Shown here piece after piece: positions 51,562 to 59,770 of a DNA stretch of 64,000 nucleotides (positions are counted from its first letter, which is position 1; every line of letters starts with the position of its first letter). The translations under genes were made by a program, and so were the position numbers. Under the pieces are notes generated by a model, which worked only from the letters and a program-made list of their open reading frames with translations, was not told the DNA's origin and made no database searches. Origin of the DNA: an uncultured Sphingobacteriaceae bacterium (GTDB lineage Bacteria; Bacteroidota; Bacteroidia; Sphingobacteriales; Sphingobacteriaceae); NCBI GenBank assembly GCA_946887045.1, contig CAMPKC010000019.1, positions 12,040 to 76,039 of the forward strand, given 5' to 3'.

Positions 51562-53730
51562 TTAAACGCTCACTCCATTTTTTTCGGGATTAGTTTTCCC
51601 CATTTTTTCGCAAATTTTCAGCAAATCTCCCGAAACTGTATTGATAAATTCCAATTGCTCTGTAATCAGCTTGCTGTCAACAGTATCTTCTATTATTTTG
51701 ATAGAAGGTTCGCTTATCCGTATCTCAGCCACTTTTACTTCATTTCCTTCGACTCTTAATGCCGATATCGCGTCAAATAACTGGTACAAAGCTTTTCTTA
51801 TAATACGTACATGATGTGGATTTACCTGTCGGTTTTCCTCATGTTTTAATGTGGTGACAAGTGTAGCAATGTACGATGAAAGCATATGGCTCAACACTAT
51901 GAATTTATTTACCTCTCGTACATTCTTTTGTTTGTTTTTTGGTTCGGAAAGCATCCGCTGTAAAGCTGAACCCATATTTGCCGAGCTTAAATACAACTCC
52001 TTTCTGATTAGTTTATATTCAGTAATATTAAAACCCTTTCCTGTCAACCCTTCGGCAATGTCCTGCAGATAATTATAATTAGCTATAAGAAGTTTTCGCA
52101 TATAGTTTTTCAACTGAGGATACTCCCACGAAGGAAAAATAAAATAACTGGCGATTAAAGCAATAAAAGAACCTATAAAAGTGTCTATAATTCGCTCACG
52201 CACGATGCTGAGGTCGCCCATTCCGATGAAACTAAACATGATGAGAATAAAGGGCGTCATGAATAAAACGCTTACAACATAATTTAGGCGTTGAAAGCTA
52301 TAAGCCCCGATCATGAAGATTAAAAGAAACGCGAATCTTCCCGTCTCATCTTTTACAAAATGGATGATCAGAGCTCCGGCAAGACCTCCTATAAACGTGC
52401 CTACTAAACGTTCATAATTTCGCTGTTTGGTTAAGCTGAAAGCCGGCTTGAGGATTACAAGAATGGTCAGCAATATCCAATAACTATGGGCGCCGGTGCT
52501 GATTTTAGAGATCAGATAACCGATTACACAGACGATAGCTACCCGGATTGAATGTCGAAAAATGGATGATTTGAATGTTATATTTTCTAAAAAAAGCTTT
52601 ATGTCAAGGCTTTGGTGCGATACAAACCGTCCCAGATCCGTTTCGGAACTCAGGGCCAAAGCATTTACTTTTTTGTCTTTGAAATAGCTGTAAATGGTTT
52701 GAATGCGATTTATGATCGTCCGCATGTTGACCATGATTTTTTTAAGAACAAGATTGTTCTCAACCTGATCGATGCTCGATTTTAACTGTTCCAACTGCGG
52801 TTGGAAATCATATAAAGGCCTTGGTCTCTCATTGGCATTTATGTCAACCCCTAAGTTTTCCAGCTCGTTACCAATGTTTTGAATGATACTGTGGAATTTC
52901 TTTAAAACTTCTGTTTCACCATAAACCGAACGAATGGTTTGATAATCATAATGAGTGGCCATGCTGTGTTCAAACAGGTCGTTTATATCCGAAAAGATCA
53001 GGATAAGTAAACGGGCTGTGTTTGTTTGGTTCTTTGTGATCATTTTGTCTTTGAACAAAACTTCACGAACGGTGTCCTGCTGCTCATGAACCACTATTTG
53101 CTGGTCAATAAGTTTTTTATAACTTTCATCAAGATTGCGATCCGGGTTATAAAACTCGGCTTTCAATTTAAGATATTCTCCGACCCGGATTACACATTCA
53201 CCCAATGTATGCTGCGCAATACGATAAGGTCGTAATTGTGACACTGCGAGACTTAAAGTCATATACCAGATACCTCCTGCACCAAGGAGAGCGACATATT
53301 TAAATAAAGTATAACCATTAAAACTTTGATCGATGGTCAAAATCATTATGATCAATACGGCAGTAGATATAGAAGACGCACGATTTCCGTAAATATTGAA
53401 CATTGAAAAAAAGAAGCACATCACAAAAATTTCGATCGCTATCAATAATGGAAAGGGGTTTATCATGCCGGTTATGAAGGCCACCATTAGCATAAATGCG
53501 ATGCAGGCAAGCATAGCATTCCTTTTATGAATAACAGGTCCGGCATTATCGGGAATACTTGTTGTAATAGCACCTAAAGAAATAGTGATTCCCGTTTCCA
53601 GATCGCCCATTTGCGCAAAAATCAAAGAGGGCAACAATACACCAAACGTAATTCTCAGCCCGTCCGAAAAATACTGACTGAAAAGGAATTTCCTTATTTC
53701 TTTAGTTTGCTGTATATCGATTTTTTGCAT
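51562..53730 (-). CDS. FUSC/YccS-like inner membrane protein
   Basis: A 722-residue protein with two membrane blocks of roughly six helices each (about 20-160 and 395-525), separated by a long cytoplasmic helical region, and a C-terminal helical domain. RIAIVCVIGYLI-type helices and the segment HSYWILLTILVILKPAFSLTKQRNYERLVGTFIGGLAGALI are the classic FUSC (fusaric-acid resistance-like, YccS/YhfK) signature. Members are putative efflux or envelope proteins; the substrate is unknown. It is transcribed alone; a gene-poor gap lies upstream. Confidence 0.9.
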   Translation of the reverse strand: MQKIDIQQTKEIRKFLFSQYFSDGLRITFGVLLPSLIFAQMGDLETGITISLGAITTSIPDNAGPVIHKRNAMLACIAFMLMVAFITGMINPFPLLIAIEIFVMCFFFSMFNIYGNRASSISTAVLIIMILTIDQSFNGYTLFKYVALLGAGGIWYMTLSLAVSQLRPYRIAQHTLGECVIRVGEYLKLKAEFYNPDRNLDESYKKLIDQQIVVHEQQDTVREVLFKDKMITKNQTNTARLLILIFSDINDLFEHSMATHYDYQTIRSVYGETEVLKKFHSIIQNIGNELENLGVDINANERPRPLYDFQPQLEQLKSSIDQVENNLVLKKIMVNMRTIINRIQTIYSYFKDKKVNALALSSETDLGRFVSHQSLDIKLFLENITFKSSIFRHSIRVAIVCVIGYLISKISTGAHSYWILLTILVILKPAFSLTKQRNYERLVGTFIGGLAGALIIHFVKDETGRFAFLLIFMIGAYSFQRLNYVVSVLFMTPFILIMFSFIGMGDLSIVRERIIDTFIGSFIALIASYFIFPSWEYPQLKNYMRKLLIANYNYLQDIAEGLTGKGFNITEYKLIRKELYLSSANMGSALQRMLSEPKNKQKNVREVNKFIVLSHMLSSYIATLVTTLKHEENRQVNPHHVRIIRKALYQLFDAISALRVEGNEVKVAEIRISEPSIKIIEDTVDSKLITEQLEFINTVSGDLLKICEKMGKTNPEKNGVSV

Positions 53731-53886
53731 CGTTTGCTATTTTAGAACATGCTTAAAAAACAGAAGTTTCAGTTATTTAATTTCCACTTTCGGCCTCTGT
53801 TCGTATCATTGTAATATAAGGTCTTAAAATGTTGATAAACAGCGGTTTTTAGTGGAAAAAGTGTTAATAATTTCTGGATTTTTTCC

Positions 53887-53917
53887 TTTGCTGAAGTTCA
53901 GAAATGTCGTACCTTAG
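53887..53917 (+). promoter_or_regulatory. Near-consensus promoter of an apparent non-coding unit
   Basis: TTTG at 53887-53890, a 19-base spacer and TACCTTAG at 53910-53917 match TTTG-N19-TANNTTTG with one mismatch. The predicted start is near 53922, about 250 bases before a strong terminator. Confidence 0.5.
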
Positions 53918-53921
53918 ATAG

Positions 53922-54179
53922 TATCAAACACAACGTACTTTGATAGCCTCAAAATAAGAAAAGAACTTCGGTTTTTACTTATGAAAAGAGCGAAAGCTTT
54001 GAGCAGGCATACTGGAAACCAGATAATCCTTACGAGGAAAAGCTTGTGGAAAGTAAACAAGGATTTGCGTGAAAGCAAGTTGTATTAAAGAAACGGGATT
54101 TGATCGCTTTATAGAATTACGGTTTTATAAGGTTGAAACGGGAATCTAACTTGTAAGAGAAGGATTCCCGTTTTTTTTT
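53922..54179 (+). ncRNA. Candidate structured small RNA (or decayed small gene)
   Basis: A unit of about 250 bases lies between the divergent FUSC and phoH genes, bounded by a promoter and a strong terminator. It shows a row of possible hairpins: TATCAAA/TTTGATA (53922-53945); AAGAAC-UUCG-GUUUUU (53961-53976), with a stable C(UUCG)G tetraloop; AGAGC-GAAA-GCUUU (53987-54000), with a GNRA loop; CTGG-AAA-CCAG (54012-54022). Open frames inside are only 26-41 residues. One reads KKRTSVFTYEKSESFEQAYWKPDNPYEEKL but lacks a start. Another is an ATG frame of 35 residues (53981-54088). A third (GTG, 54069-54149) ends in the terminator. It does not match tmRNA, RNase P, SRP or 6S as I know them. Confidence 0.4.
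54136..54179 (+). terminator. Strong intrinsic terminator with no clear upstream gene
   Basis: AAACGGGAATC at 54136-54146 and GATTCCCGTTT at 54163-54173 form an 11-pair stem, with the last Ts of a nine-T run taking part. A 16-base loop separates the arms. It lies 45 bases before the phoH ATG. Confidence 0.87.
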
Positions 54180-54224
54180 CTGCCTTTTTTACTTTCCATT
54201 TTACATTTTTCTCTAAATTGCCGT

Positions 54225-55571
54225 ATGCAGGGCAAAGAAAAAGGCAATCTTCAAAGAAAAATTTTCGTGTTGGATACCTCCGTTATTTTACACGATCATG
54301 CGGCTTTCAGAAATTTTCAGGAACATGATGTCGCCATCCCGATTCAGGTTTTGGAGGAGCTAGATAACTTCAAAAATGGAAATGAAAATCGCAATTTTGA
54401 GGCTAGAAGCTTTATAAGAATTATTGATGATATTTCACACGATGATCTGGTTAGCGATTGGTTGCCCATCGGTGGTCCCAGTCGGGGGAAATTTAAGATT
54501 GTACTCGATGAGAAATCTGAAGTAGCGGATGCGGAGGCAATCTTCGGGGCCGGAAAATTCGATCACCGTATTTTAAATGCTGCAATCTACCTCCACTCTC
54601 AGCACCCCGAAAAAAAGGTAATTCTTGTTTCAAAGGATATTTGTCTGCGGTTAAAAGCTAAGGCTCTTAATATCTACGCCGAGGATTACGAAACAGGTAA
54701 AATCAAAAATCTTGATCAATTATATACAGGCAGCAGTTTATTTGATAATGTTCCAGAGAAGCATCTCACAGAGCTGAAGCGGGGTGTTTTAGCTCCCGAG
54801 AAATTGGGTATTAGCTCCTTGCCGGGGAATCATTTTTTATTGTTAAAAAGTAAAAAATATAAAGATATGTCAGCTTTCTATAGTAAAAAAGATGACAAGC
54901 TAATCAATTTAGGTCCTCAGGAGGCGTTCAGAATTTCAAGTTTAAACCCGGAGCAAACTTTCGCGATGCATGCTTTGCTTAACCCGGATATTCAATTAAT
55001 AACTATTCAGGGCAATGCTGGAACGGGCAAAACCTTGCTCGCGCTGGCATGTGCATTGGAACAAAGAAGAGATTACAGGCAAATTCTCGTATCCCGACCT
55101 ATCGTTCCTTTAAGTAATAAAGATATCGGGTTTTTGCCCGGAGATATAAAGTCGAAGGTTGATCCCTATATGACGCCTATTTGGGATAATTTAAAGTTTA
55201 TCAGAGATCAGTTTGCCGATGATCCGAAGATTCAGTTGAAACTGGATGAGCTTGTTAATAATGAGAAAATCGCCATCTCGCCGCTGGCATTTATTAGGGG
55301 AAGAACTTTAACCAAATTGTTTTTTATTGTAGACGAAGCACAAAATCTTACCCCCCATGAGGTGAAAACAATAATCTCAAGAGCAGGGGAGGGCACAAAG
55401 GTGGTATTTACCGGAGATATTTATCAAATTGATACACCGTATCTGGATTCGGAAAGTAATGGTTTATCTTTTCTCATCGATAAAGCGAAGTCACACCCAT
55501 TATATGCCCATATAACTTTACAAAAAGGCGAAAGAAGTGAATTGGCTAACCTGGCTAATGAGCTTTTGTAA
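54225..55571 (+). CDS. PhoH family protein with N-terminal PIN domain
   Basis: A 448-residue PhoH2-type protein joining an RNase-like PIN domain to an RNA helicase/ATPase domain. PIN domain (about 12-150): KIFVLDTSVILHDHAAFRNF, VLEELDNFK and the acidic VADAEAIFGA, with the Asp cluster needed for metal. The PhoH domain (about 240-448) has Walker A in TIQGNAGTGKTLLALACALEQ, SRPIVPLSNKDIGFLPGD, Walker B in FFIVDEAQNLTPHEVKTIISRAGEGTKVVFTGD and GLSFLIDKAK. A role in RNA turnover is likely by homology. It converges on a response-regulator gene eight bases past its stop. Confidence 0.93.
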   Translation: MQGKEKGNLQRKIFVLDTSVILHDHAAFRNFQEHDVAIPIQVLEELDNFKNGNENRNFEARSFIRIIDDISHDDLVSDWLPIGGPSRGKFKIVLDEKSEVADAEAIFGAGKFDHRILNAAIYLHSQHPEKKVILVSKDICLRLKAKALNIYAEDYETGKIKNLDQLYTGSSLFDNVPEKHLTELKRGVLAPEKLGISSLPGNHFLLLKSKKYKDMSAFYSKKDDKLINLGPQEAFRISSLNPEQTFAMHALLNPDIQLITIQGNAGTGKTLLALACALEQRRDYRQILVSRPIVPLSNKDIGFLPGDIKSKVDPYMTPIWDNLKFIRDQFADDPKIQLKLDELVNNEKIAISPLAFIRGRTLTKLFFIVDEAQNLTPHEVKTIISRAGEGTKVVFTGDIYQIDTPYLDSESNGLSFLIDKAKSHPLYAHITLQKGERSELANLANELL

Positions 55572-55579
55572 GAGTATAA

Positions 55580-55984
55580 TTAGTTGAAACTGATCATTGA
55601 ATCTGAAAAAACACCAATTAGTGCTGACAGTCTGAATGGCTTTTCTATGAAACCCGATACCTCTTTATTGGCAATCGCCCTTTTGACGTCACTTTCAATG
55701 ATAGAGGATGATACTACATATACTTTGATATTTTTTTTGGTTTTCGACTTGATCACAGCAAATTGTTGCAAAAATTGCCATCCGCTTATGACAGGCATAT
55801 TCAGGTCTAAGAAAATGATATCTGGTAATATTTCAGGACAATCTAAATTTTCGTGAAGAAAATTCAGAGCATCATATCCATTATGAAAAGATATCACGTG
55901 TTTTGAGAATCCATGGCGCTGAATAGTTCTTTCTATCGTAAAATGTTGAATCTGGTCGTCATCAATAATAAGTACTGTTTCCAT
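55580..55984 (-). CDS. Single-domain response regulator
   Basis: About 134 residues, a receiver domain only. Acidic pocket DDD in VLIIDDDQIQHF, phosphoacceptor Asp60 in DIIFLDLNMPVISGW, Thr/Ser in VYVVSSSI and Lys in IEKPFRLSAL are present. Without an output domain it works by protein contact, as CheY-like or Spo0F-like phosphorelay regulators do. ATG at 55984 is preferred over 56020. No kinase is adjacent (the nearest is the orphan at 40939). An 18-base palindrome lies 16 bases before the start. Confidence 0.9.
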   Translation of the reverse strand: METVLIIDDDQIQHFTIERTIQRHGFSKHVISFHNGYDALNFLHENLDCPEILPDIIFLDLNMPVISGWQFLQQFAVIKSKTKKNIKVYVVSSSIIESDVKRAIANKEVSGFIEKPFRLSALIGVFSDSMISFN

Positions 55985-56000
55985 TTTTTTAATATTTAAG

Positions 56001-56018
56001 GTATATAAGCTTATATAC
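56001..56018. promoter_or_regulatory. 18-base perfect palindrome upstream of the response regulator
   Basis: GTATATAAGCTTATATAC is a perfect palindrome 16 bases before the response-regulator ATG, within the likely promoter region. It has the size of an operator for a dimeric regulator, although its simple AT-rich sequence could also be chance. Confidence 0.35.
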
Positions 56019-56146
56019 AAAAAACATGCAAGCAGGTGTAAGCTCTGTTTTCGGGGATAGAGGACTTTTTTAAGTAAAAAAATCCTCAGATAATACGGGA
56101 AGTGTAGAAATTTATCTCCTGTTCGGGGAATGCAACAATCTGTGGG

Positions 56147-56524
56147 CTAAAATATATCGATGCTGTACTTTATGGCTTCTAAATGATCCTCCTCGCGACC
56201 TTCCATAAAAAGCACCACTTTGTACTCAGTTAAATTATCATTAAAGCCTAAAAACATTCTTCTGAAGCATCTTTTTAGGATAGGAGTAAGCAGGGTACTT
56301 AGTACTTCGCAGTAATGCGGGAAGTCCTTCTTTAATACTGTATCATAGAAATCATTGCGGTTAAAATCGGACATGTTTATCGTCAAAATCCCCGCATTAA
56401 AAAAGCCACTCACTAATTCGCCCCTTACATCAGACGACAGTCTGTCTAACCATTCTTCTGATAACTCTTCAAAGATTGTATTATTGAGATTGATGGTTAT
56501 TAACTGTCTGTACAGATTTAACAT
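56147..56524 (-). CDS. Hypothetical protein, 125 residues
   Basis: A soluble mostly helical protein: LNNTIFEELSEEWLDRLSSDVRGELVSGFFNAG, then ILTINMSDFNRNDFYDTVLKKDFPHYCEVLSTLLTPILKRCFRRMFLG and a short strand-rich end. No motif, signal or membrane segment is recognised. It is 162 bases upstream of the response-regulator gene on the same strand, and may be its partner, but only proximity supports that. Confidence 0.6.
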   Translation of the reverse strand: MLNLYRQLITINLNNTIFEELSEEWLDRLSSDVRGELVSGFFNAGILTINMSDFNRNDFYDTVLKKDFPHYCEVLSTLLTPILKRCFRRMFLGFNDNLTEYKVVLFMEGREEDHLEAIKYSIDIF

Positions 56525-56753
56525 ACAAATACTTCTAGTAATAGATAACTCATATTAGTAGGGCCTCAATTTTAATTCCAAAAACTTTTTCTGAAGGGAG
56601 AATTGGAAGCATACAACAAAAGGCGATGCTAAGCGCTTTGGAATGAATTAGATATGTTTTTACTTTTTTCACTTATTAATGCTCGCAAAAATCTGCCTTG
56701 TTTATTGTACGATTAATTGTAGGTTAATAAAGTCAGTTTTGCTTTCGTATGGA

Positions 56754-57317
56754 TTAAATAGAATCGAGGTGTCGACGTTGGTTTAATCCCTTTGCTTTAA
56801 AGTCTTTGGGTGTCAGACCGGTTATTTTTTTGAATTGCGACGATAAATGTGCTACACTGCTATACCCGTTTTTGTACGCAATTTCACTTAAACTAAGCTC
56901 GTCATATATAAGCATTTCTTTAACCCGTTCAATTCGCTGGTTGATAAGAAACTTTTCGATTGTGATGCCTTCGACTTCAGAAAAAAGATTACTTAACTGC
57001 GAATAATCTTTGTTTAGCTGATGAGAAAGTATATCTGATAACTTGTGCTTTACTTTATCATCCGAATGATGTACCTGGGTGATGATTATATTCTTTATTT
57101 TTTCAATAGTTTTCTGCTTTTGATCATCAAGTAATTCAAAACCCAGTTCTTTCAACTCATTATTTAGGATTTTGGATTGTTCTTTTGTGAGGTTATCGGC
57201 TAGGATAACCTCGCCTAACTGGATATGCAAAGGTTCAATTCCATTTTTCTTTAGTTGATTCTCAACAGCTGAAATACAGCGTCTGCAAACCATGTTTTTT
57301 ATGTAGAGCTTTTGCAT
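56754..57317 (-). CDS. HMA-like domain fused to an AraC-type DNA-binding domain
   Basis: 187 residues. The N-terminal about 65 residues look like a heavy-metal-associated ferredoxin-like domain: MQKLYIKNMVCRRCISAVENQLKKNGIEP, with the Cys-x2-Cys pair (11, 14). After a helical linker comes an AraC helix-turn-helix pair (about 85-180): INQRIERVKEMLIYDELSLSEIAYKNGYSSVAHLSSQFKKITGLTPKDFK. This layout suggests a regulator sensing a soft metal such as copper. It lies 20 bases downstream of the ammonium transporter on the same strand; a link between the two is not obvious. Confidence 0.87.
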   Translation of the reverse strand: MQKLYIKNMVCRRCISAVENQLKKNGIEPLHIQLGEVILADNLTKEQSKILNNELKELGFELLDDQKQKTIEKIKNIIITQVHHSDDKVKHKLSDILSHQLNKDYSQLSNLFSEVEGITIEKFLINQRIERVKEMLIYDELSLSEIAYKNGYSSVAHLSSQFKKITGLTPKDFKAKGLNQRRHLDSI

Positions 57318-57337
57318 CCTGTAAATATTATGTTTTC

Positions 57338-58654
57338 TTACAGCTTTTCGCCATGCTGACTCATATCTAAACCGATGCGTTCCTCATCTCCAGAAACTCG
57401 CAACGGCGAAATTATATCAGTTATTTTCAACAACAACAGTGAACCCAAAAAAGCGAAAATCGATACACAGATTAGGGCAAGTGTCTGAACCGCAAATAAT
57501 CTGAATTCTCCAAAGATAAGGCCATTTACGGTTACAACGTCAGGATTAATAGCCTTGGTTGCAAAAACACCCGTCAGTAACATTCCGACCATCCCGCCCA
57601 CGCCGTGGCACGGAAATACATCAAGAGTGTCATCAATTGATGTTCTGGTGCGCCAATCCACAATGATATTGCTTATGATAGATGCTATAATACCTATTGC
57701 CAGCGAGTGAGGAATAGTAACAAAGCCGGCGGCGGGAGTGATGGCGACCAGGCCCACCACAGCTCCGATACAGGTGCCCATGGCTGAAGGTTTCCTGCCT
57801 TTGAAAGCATCAAAGAATATCCATGCTAAGGCCGCTGCCGATGATGCCGCCATTGTAGTGCTCAAGGCAATTACCGAAAGTTTCCCTGATCCGAAGGCGG
57901 AACCTGCGTTAAATCCAAACCATCCAAACCAAAGTAGGCCGGTTCCTAGTAATACATAGGTGATTCTGGCTGGATTATGATTCGGCTCATTTCGACGTTT
58001 TAAATAAAGTGCTGATGCGAGGGCCGCCCATCCGGCCGACATATGAACCACCGTTCCTCCGGCAAAATCTAAGACCCCTAATTTTGCTAATATGCCATCG
58101 GGATGCCAGGTTGCATGTGCGAGCGGTGCGTATATAAATATGAAGAACAAGCAAATGAAGAACACATAAGAAATAAACCTGATTCTTTCTGCAAAAGCAC
58201 CGGTGATTAAGGCCGGCGTAATGATTGCGAACTTTAACTGATACATCGCAAATAATGCAAATGGAATTGTGGGAGCTAATTCCCACGGTGCTCCGTCAAT
58301 CACACCGTCCATCATGAAAAAATCAAGTGGGTTTCCGATAAAGCCGCCAAAACTTTTTCCAAAAACCAGACTGAAACCAAATATGAACCATATTACAGTT
58401 ATGACAGCCAGGCATATATAGCTTTGTAGCATGGTAGAAATTACATTTTTCTTGTTAACCATACCTCCATAAAAAAAAGCAAGACCCGGTGTCATAATAA
58501 ATACAAGAGCGGTTGCTGTGAGCATCCAGGCTGTGTCTGTTGAATTAATACCTTCGTGCTGAATATCAGATCTAGGTATTGAAGGGAAGAAAAAACATAA
58601 GCCAAGGATAACTAAAAGGAAGATGAAAGGAAATTTATAAAAATTTTTTGCCAT
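57338..58654 (-). CDS. amt: Ammonium transporter (Amt family)
   Basis: About 438 residues and eleven membrane helices after an N-terminal hydrophobic signal-like segment (FPFIFLLVILGLCFFFPSI). Family signatures: DTAWMLTATALVFIMTPGLAFFYGGMV, DFAGGTVVHMSAGWAALASALYL (pore His region) and GFFVTIPH-type second His in FPCHGVGGMVGMLLTGVF. The C-terminal tail (DEERIGLDMSQHGEKL) is the usual PII-binding tail. No glnK/glnB is adjacent. ATG at 58654 is preferred over 58690 because a perfect -7 box lies 22 bases upstream. The HMA-AraC gene follows 20 bases downstream. Confidence 0.94.
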   Translation of the reverse strand: MAKNFYKFPFIFLLVILGLCFFFPSIPRSDIQHEGINSTDTAWMLTATALVFIMTPGLAFFYGGMVNKKNVISTMLQSYICLAVITVIWFIFGFSLVFGKSFGGFIGNPLDFFMMDGVIDGAPWELAPTIPFALFAMYQLKFAIITPALITGAFAERIRFISYVFFICLFFIFIYAPLAHATWHPDGILAKLGVLDFAGGTVVHMSAGWAALASALYLKRRNEPNHNPARITYVLLGTGLLWFGWFGFNAGSAFGSGKLSVIALSTTMAASSAAALAWIFFDAFKGRKPSAMGTCIGAVVGLVAITPAAGFVTIPHSLAIGIIASIISNIIVDWRTRTSIDDTLDVFPCHGVGGMVGMLLTGVFATKAINPDVVTVNGLIFGEFRLFAVQTLALICVSIFAFLGSLLLLKITDIISPLRVSGDEERIGLDMSQHGEKL

Positions 58655-58676
58655 TTGTTGGTGTTGATTCAGGCGG

Positions 58677-58684
58677 CAAATATA
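58677..58684 (-). promoter_or_regulatory. -7 box of amt
   Basis: TATATTTG on the minus strand fully matches TANNTTTG and lies 22 bases before the amt ATG. A TTTC element 21 bases upstream may serve as -33. It lies upstream of the chosen start and supports it over the one at 58690. Confidence 0.5.
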
Positions 58685-58801
58685 TTTCAAATAATAGCAA
58701 TAAGCGAAATGCTTCGCATCATTGTTTGATGATTATGCGACTTTCTGGTTATGTGTTGAAACCATCAATGTGTTTTAAAGAAAATGGTATTGAGAAAAAA
58801 G

Positions 58802-59641
58802 CTATTCGAAAATTATCGTTCGGTTGCCCGAGATAAAAACCCGGTCTTGAAATACCAGTCGCATTGCTTTGCTTAACACCGACTTTTCTATCTCTTTTCC
58901 CGCGATAACCATTTCTTGCGGACCAAAAGTATGATTCACAGGTATCGTTTGTTGTACAATAATTGGTCCTTCATCTAAATCGTTGGTTACAAAATGGGCA
59001 GTCGCTCCAAGCAGTTTTACGCCTCTTTCGTAGGCTTGCCGGTATGGGTTGGCTCCGATAAAAGCCGGTAGAAAGGAATGATGAATATTTATTATTTTGT
59101 TTGTAAAGTGCTCGACAAAGGTAGGAGACAAAATTCTCATGAATTTTGCCAGTACTATGTAATCTATATCATAAGTATCCAAGGTTTGCATTAGTTCCTG
59201 CTCAAAACTTTCTTTGGACTTGTTTTCATGGGATATATGGTGGTAGGGAATGTCGAATCGTTCGGTGAATGATTGAAGGCTATTATAATTCCCAACCACG
59301 CAACATACCCTGGCGTTTAAAGTATTGAAAAAGTGACGTACAAGCGTATCTCCCAGGCAGTGGTATTCTTTGGTTACAAGTACGGCAATCCGCTTTTCAT
59401 CTTTCGGATTTATACTTAATTCGGTGTTCTCTGGTAATCCTTCTAAAAGTTCTTTTCGAAGTTTTTCCTCGTTGATTATTTTCCCTGCAAATTCTATACG
59501 CGCGAAAAACCGGTTCGCGGTTTCATCGACAAATTCACGCATTGCAGTGATATTTAAATCGTGATCGGCTAAAACTTTGGTTATTAATGCTACAAGGCCT
59601 ACTTCATCTTTACATTGAATACGAATTAATGATTTACTCAT
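58802..59641 (-). CDS. purU: Formyltetrahydrofolate deformylase
   Basis: About 279 residues. It hydrolyses 10-formyl-THF to formate and THF, balancing one-carbon pools. An N-terminal ACT domain (RIQCKDEVGLVALITKVLADHDLNITAM) is followed by a formyltransferase-fold domain. The catalytic Asn-His-Asp region is in KIINIHHSFLPAFIGANPYRQAYERGVKLLGATAHFVTNDLDEGPII. The ACT domain separates it from PurN. ATG at 59641 follows a perfect -7 box (TATCTTTG) by three bases, so the mRNA may be leaderless. It is transcribed alone. Confidence 0.95.
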   Translation of the reverse strand: MSKSLIRIQCKDEVGLVALITKVLADHDLNITAMREFVDETANRFFARIEFAGKIINEEKLRKELLEGLPENTELSINPKDEKRIAVLVTKEYHCLGDTLVRHFFNTLNARVCCVVGNYNSLQSFTERFDIPYHHISHENKSKESFEQELMQTLDTYDIDYIVLAKFMRILSPTFVEHFTNKIINIHHSFLPAFIGANPYRQAYERGVKLLGATAHFVTNDLDEGPIIVQQTIPVNHTFGPQEMVIAGKEIEKSVLSKAMRLVFQDRVFISGNRTIIFE

Positions 59642-59644
59642 AGA

Positions 59645-59652
59645 CAAAGATA
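59645..59652 (-). promoter_or_regulatory. -7 box of purU
   Basis: TATCTTTG on the minus strand is separated from the purU ATG by three bases. A TTTC element 21 bases upstream could be -33. The transcript would begin essentially at the start codon. Confidence 0.5.
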
Positions 59653-59770
59653 AATTTCATTTTTAGCTTTTAAGAAATTTTTAGTTGTATACGGGCCTGA
59701 TTTTTCTTTTAAGCAAACAGTTTTTCGTTAGTTGTGTTACAAAGGTAAAATCACTTTAAATAATTAAATC

